Shown here: positions 8,591 through 10,185 of the stretch, in pieces | How positions within the stretch are numbered: the first letter of the stretch is position 1 | Layout of the letters: each line of letters opens with the position of its first letter | Position numbers and translations under genes: made by a program | The notes under the pieces: generated by a model | Database searches by the model: none | What the model saw: the letters and a program-made list of their open reading frames with translations, nothing else | What the model was told of the DNA's origin: nothing | Source: Saccoglossus kowalevskii | Taxonomy: Eukaryota > Hemichordata > Enteropneusta > Harrimaniidae | Reading direction: 5' to 3' | DNA length: 10,185 nt | NCBI RefSeq assembly: GCF_000003605.2 | Contig: NW_003151756.1 | Coordinates: forward strand, 262,901-273,085

Positions 8591-9443
8591 TTTTAATGAA
8601 ACTTGGTACATAGATGCTTTAGGACAATGCACAGACCTGTTTAGTTTTGGTTTAAATCAAGTTCTAATCACATTTCAATAAAACATGATACATTTATGGT
8701 CTATGATATTGTGCAGACCTTATTAATTTTACAATAAAATCTGTGCTTAATAATTACCTGATTTGCATAATAATTAGTCAGTCTTCAGCTTTTTCATTAA
8801 TATCTAAAATACTTATTTCAATTAGTTTTGGGTTTATATACATCCATAATAATTACTTTTTGGCTTTCCATTGATATTTTATAAAAATTATTCATGACAT
8901 TATAATGAAGTATGAAACAATACACAAACCTAAATAGTTTGGGTTTGAAATACATGCTTAATTTGCATAATAATTAACCATTTTTTCGAAAACCAATTAT
9001 TGCATTTCAAAAAAAGGACTTGGTATATGAGTGCCTGGGAACATAATCATGTGCATCACATTTATTGGAATTTGGTTCATAGATGCTCTGAGGTGATCCA
9101 CAGACGTGATTAGTTCAATAATGAAAAACATGCGTATTGATTATCTAATTATTATTAGCTGATTTCGGATATCTCAAAAAAATCAGATTTAAATTGAACT
9201 TGTGGTAGAGGCACTCTGGAATATGAAATAAGACTGGAAAGTATTATAAACTTTAATAATGTGGATCACATATTGTACATCTCAAATAACAGACAAATAT
9301 TAGTTGCCAAGCTTCTTGTTTGGAAAGCTTATCAATTTGTAATATGTTTTCAATACACTGGATTCTTTCTAAGCTTTCTTTGATTAGTAATTTTCATTCA
9401 GACAACAAAAATTAATATATTTATAACACTTTTTACTTGGCAG

Positions 9444-9698
9444 ATTATGAGAAACCAGTTTTTAGTAATTGCCCATCAGACTTGTTCTATGGCACTGTTG
9501 TGGAGAATGGTAGATATGCTGAGTGGATAGTGCCTACTGCAACAGATAACTCTGGTAATAATATATCTGTAGTGGAATCGCATAAACAGGTACCAGTATT
9601 GCTACCTGTGGGTAATACTGATGTTACTTACACTGCTGTGGATCCAAGTCTAAATACACAACTTTGTGAATTTACAGTCACCATTTATCAGCTAGAAG
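9444..9698 (+). CDS. Exon E: second HYR domain (internal exon)
   Basis: This exon encodes the second HYR module, directly following exon D in the spliced product. It has 84 full codons plus split codons (255 bp, phase 1 at both ends). Recognisable parts are KPVFSNCPSD at residues 3-12, AEWIVPTATDNSGN at 25-38 (the full HYR W..P.A.DNSG motif), PVGNTDVTYTAVDPSLN at 54-70, and CEFTVTI at 74-80. C9 and C74 form the expected pair. N39-I-S is a possible N-glycosylation site. The acceptor is ctttttacttggcag and the donor is gtaagc. Compared with exon D it is a more typical HYR. No stop codon lies before the donor, so at least one more exon follows beyond the window or in its last 490 bases, where none is seen. 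Confidence 0.92.
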
Positions 9699-9844
9699 GT
9701 AAGCATTATCAACCAGCTCCCATATGTAGATTACTATAGTTTCTTTATGGTTTTCAATGTTTTTTGATAATTTGTGCGTAAAAAACAGTATGACACTTTT
9801 TAGCAAACAGTTCTTTACAAAAATGTATGTGATTTTTGTTTATT
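9699..9844 (+). other. 5' end of the next intron
   Basis: This begins with a good donor (gtaagc) and continues as AT-rich sequence into the 22-bp minisatellite. No exon-like frame is seen here. Confidence 0.8.
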
Positions 9845-10185
9845 GAGATATCCATGCTATGTTATTGGGATATCCATTCTATGTTATTGAGATATCTATA
9901 CTATGTTATTGGGATATCCATTCTATGTTATTGAGATATCTATACTATGTTATTGAGATATCCATTCTATGTTATTTAGATATCTATTCTATATTATTTA
10001 GATATCCATTCTATGTTATTTAGATATCCATTCTATGTTATTGAGATATCTATACTATGTTATTGAGATATCCATTCTATGTTATTTAGATATCCATTCC
10101 ATGATATTTAGATATCCATACTATGTTATTGAGATATCTATACTATGTTATTGAGATATCCATTCTATGTTATTGAGATATCCAT
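9845..10185 (+). repeat. 22-bp minisatellite running off the window end
   Basis: Exactly 15.5 units of 22 bp are present, with no indels. A unit reads gagatatccattctatg followed by ttatt. Variation is concentrated at the first two bases (ga, gg or ta), at cca versus cta after gatat, and at the base before ctatg (t, a or g). Every unit contains GATATC, an EcoRV site. Alternation of the 'ccattc' and 'ctatac' forms suggests a 44-bp higher-order unit in places. The array continues beyond the window. Confidence 0.95.

Larger units (their letters stand above)
8103..9390 (+). repeat. Diverged 130-160 bp tandem repeat family (copy 2, split by a SINE)
   Basis: This is the same repeat family as in intron 1. 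To the left of the SINE, 8115-8180 reads like the end of a unit (gctgaaattttaagtactaatcattacat). To the right, 8591-8640 reads as the start of the next (atgaaacttggtacatagatg, then gacctgtttagttttgg). Further decayed units follow with tttgcataataatta blocks near 8762 and 8958 and a core-like ggttcatagatgctctga near 9073. The region ends with ttctttctaagctttctttg near 9365-9384, matching the sequence after copy 1 apart from one extra t. Units here are more eroded than in copy 1. Confidence 0.75.
7766..9443 (+). other. Intron 4, repeat array interrupted by a SINE
   Basis: This 1678-bp intron begins gtgtgc and ends ctttttacttggcag. From about 8103 to 9390 it is repeat DNA with an inserted SINE, listed separately. 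The segment 7766-8100 shows no exon or repeat that I can support. Confidence 0.85.

Overview
The window reads as invertebrate animal nuclear DNA. It is AT-rich, its coding pieces are short and bounded by GT-AG splice sites, and the spaces between them are filled with minisatellites, a diverged tandem repeat and a tRNA-derived SINE. There are no bacterial features (no long ORFs, operons or ribosome binding sites). The domain mix (EGF, PAN/apple, HYR) is typical of deuterostome invertebrates such as echinoderms, hemichordates or cephalochordates. That placement is an inference, and the species cannot be named from the sequence.

The main content is the interior of one plus-strand gene for a modular extracellular protein. 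Five exons are supported: an EGF-like domain (392-514), a second EGF-like domain (2556-2678), a PAN/apple domain (4539-4799), a HYR domain (7523-7765) and a second HYR domain (9444-9698). Every exon encodes one domain and starts and ends in phase 1, the classic pattern of exon shuffling. Spliced together they would give about 335 residues in one open frame. No start codon, signal peptide, membrane anchor or stop codon of this gene is visible, so it extends beyond both ends. The protein is presumably secreted or cell-surface, with a role in adhesion, matrix or recognition. Both EGF domains carry the same extra cysteine pair (8 instead of 6), the most distinctive protein-level feature here.

The introns differ sharply in content. 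Intron 1 (515-2555) holds a CTGT/TG microsatellite followed by about nine copies of a diverged 130-160 bp AT-rich tandem repeat. Intron 2 (2679-4538) is almost entirely a 36-bp minisatellite of more than 40 copies with higher-order structure. Intron 3 (4800-7522) has an 11-base G run and then a stretch of broken coding-like frames on the minus strand. Intron 4 (7766-9443) holds a second copy of the intron 1 repeat family, interrupted by an antisense tRNA-type SINE. After the last exon a 22-bp minisatellite runs off the window end.

No complete new system is evident. The points most worth following are the 8-cysteine EGF variant, the higher-order minisatellite, the composite repeat present in two introns of the same gene, and the unidentified antisense coding-like remnant.
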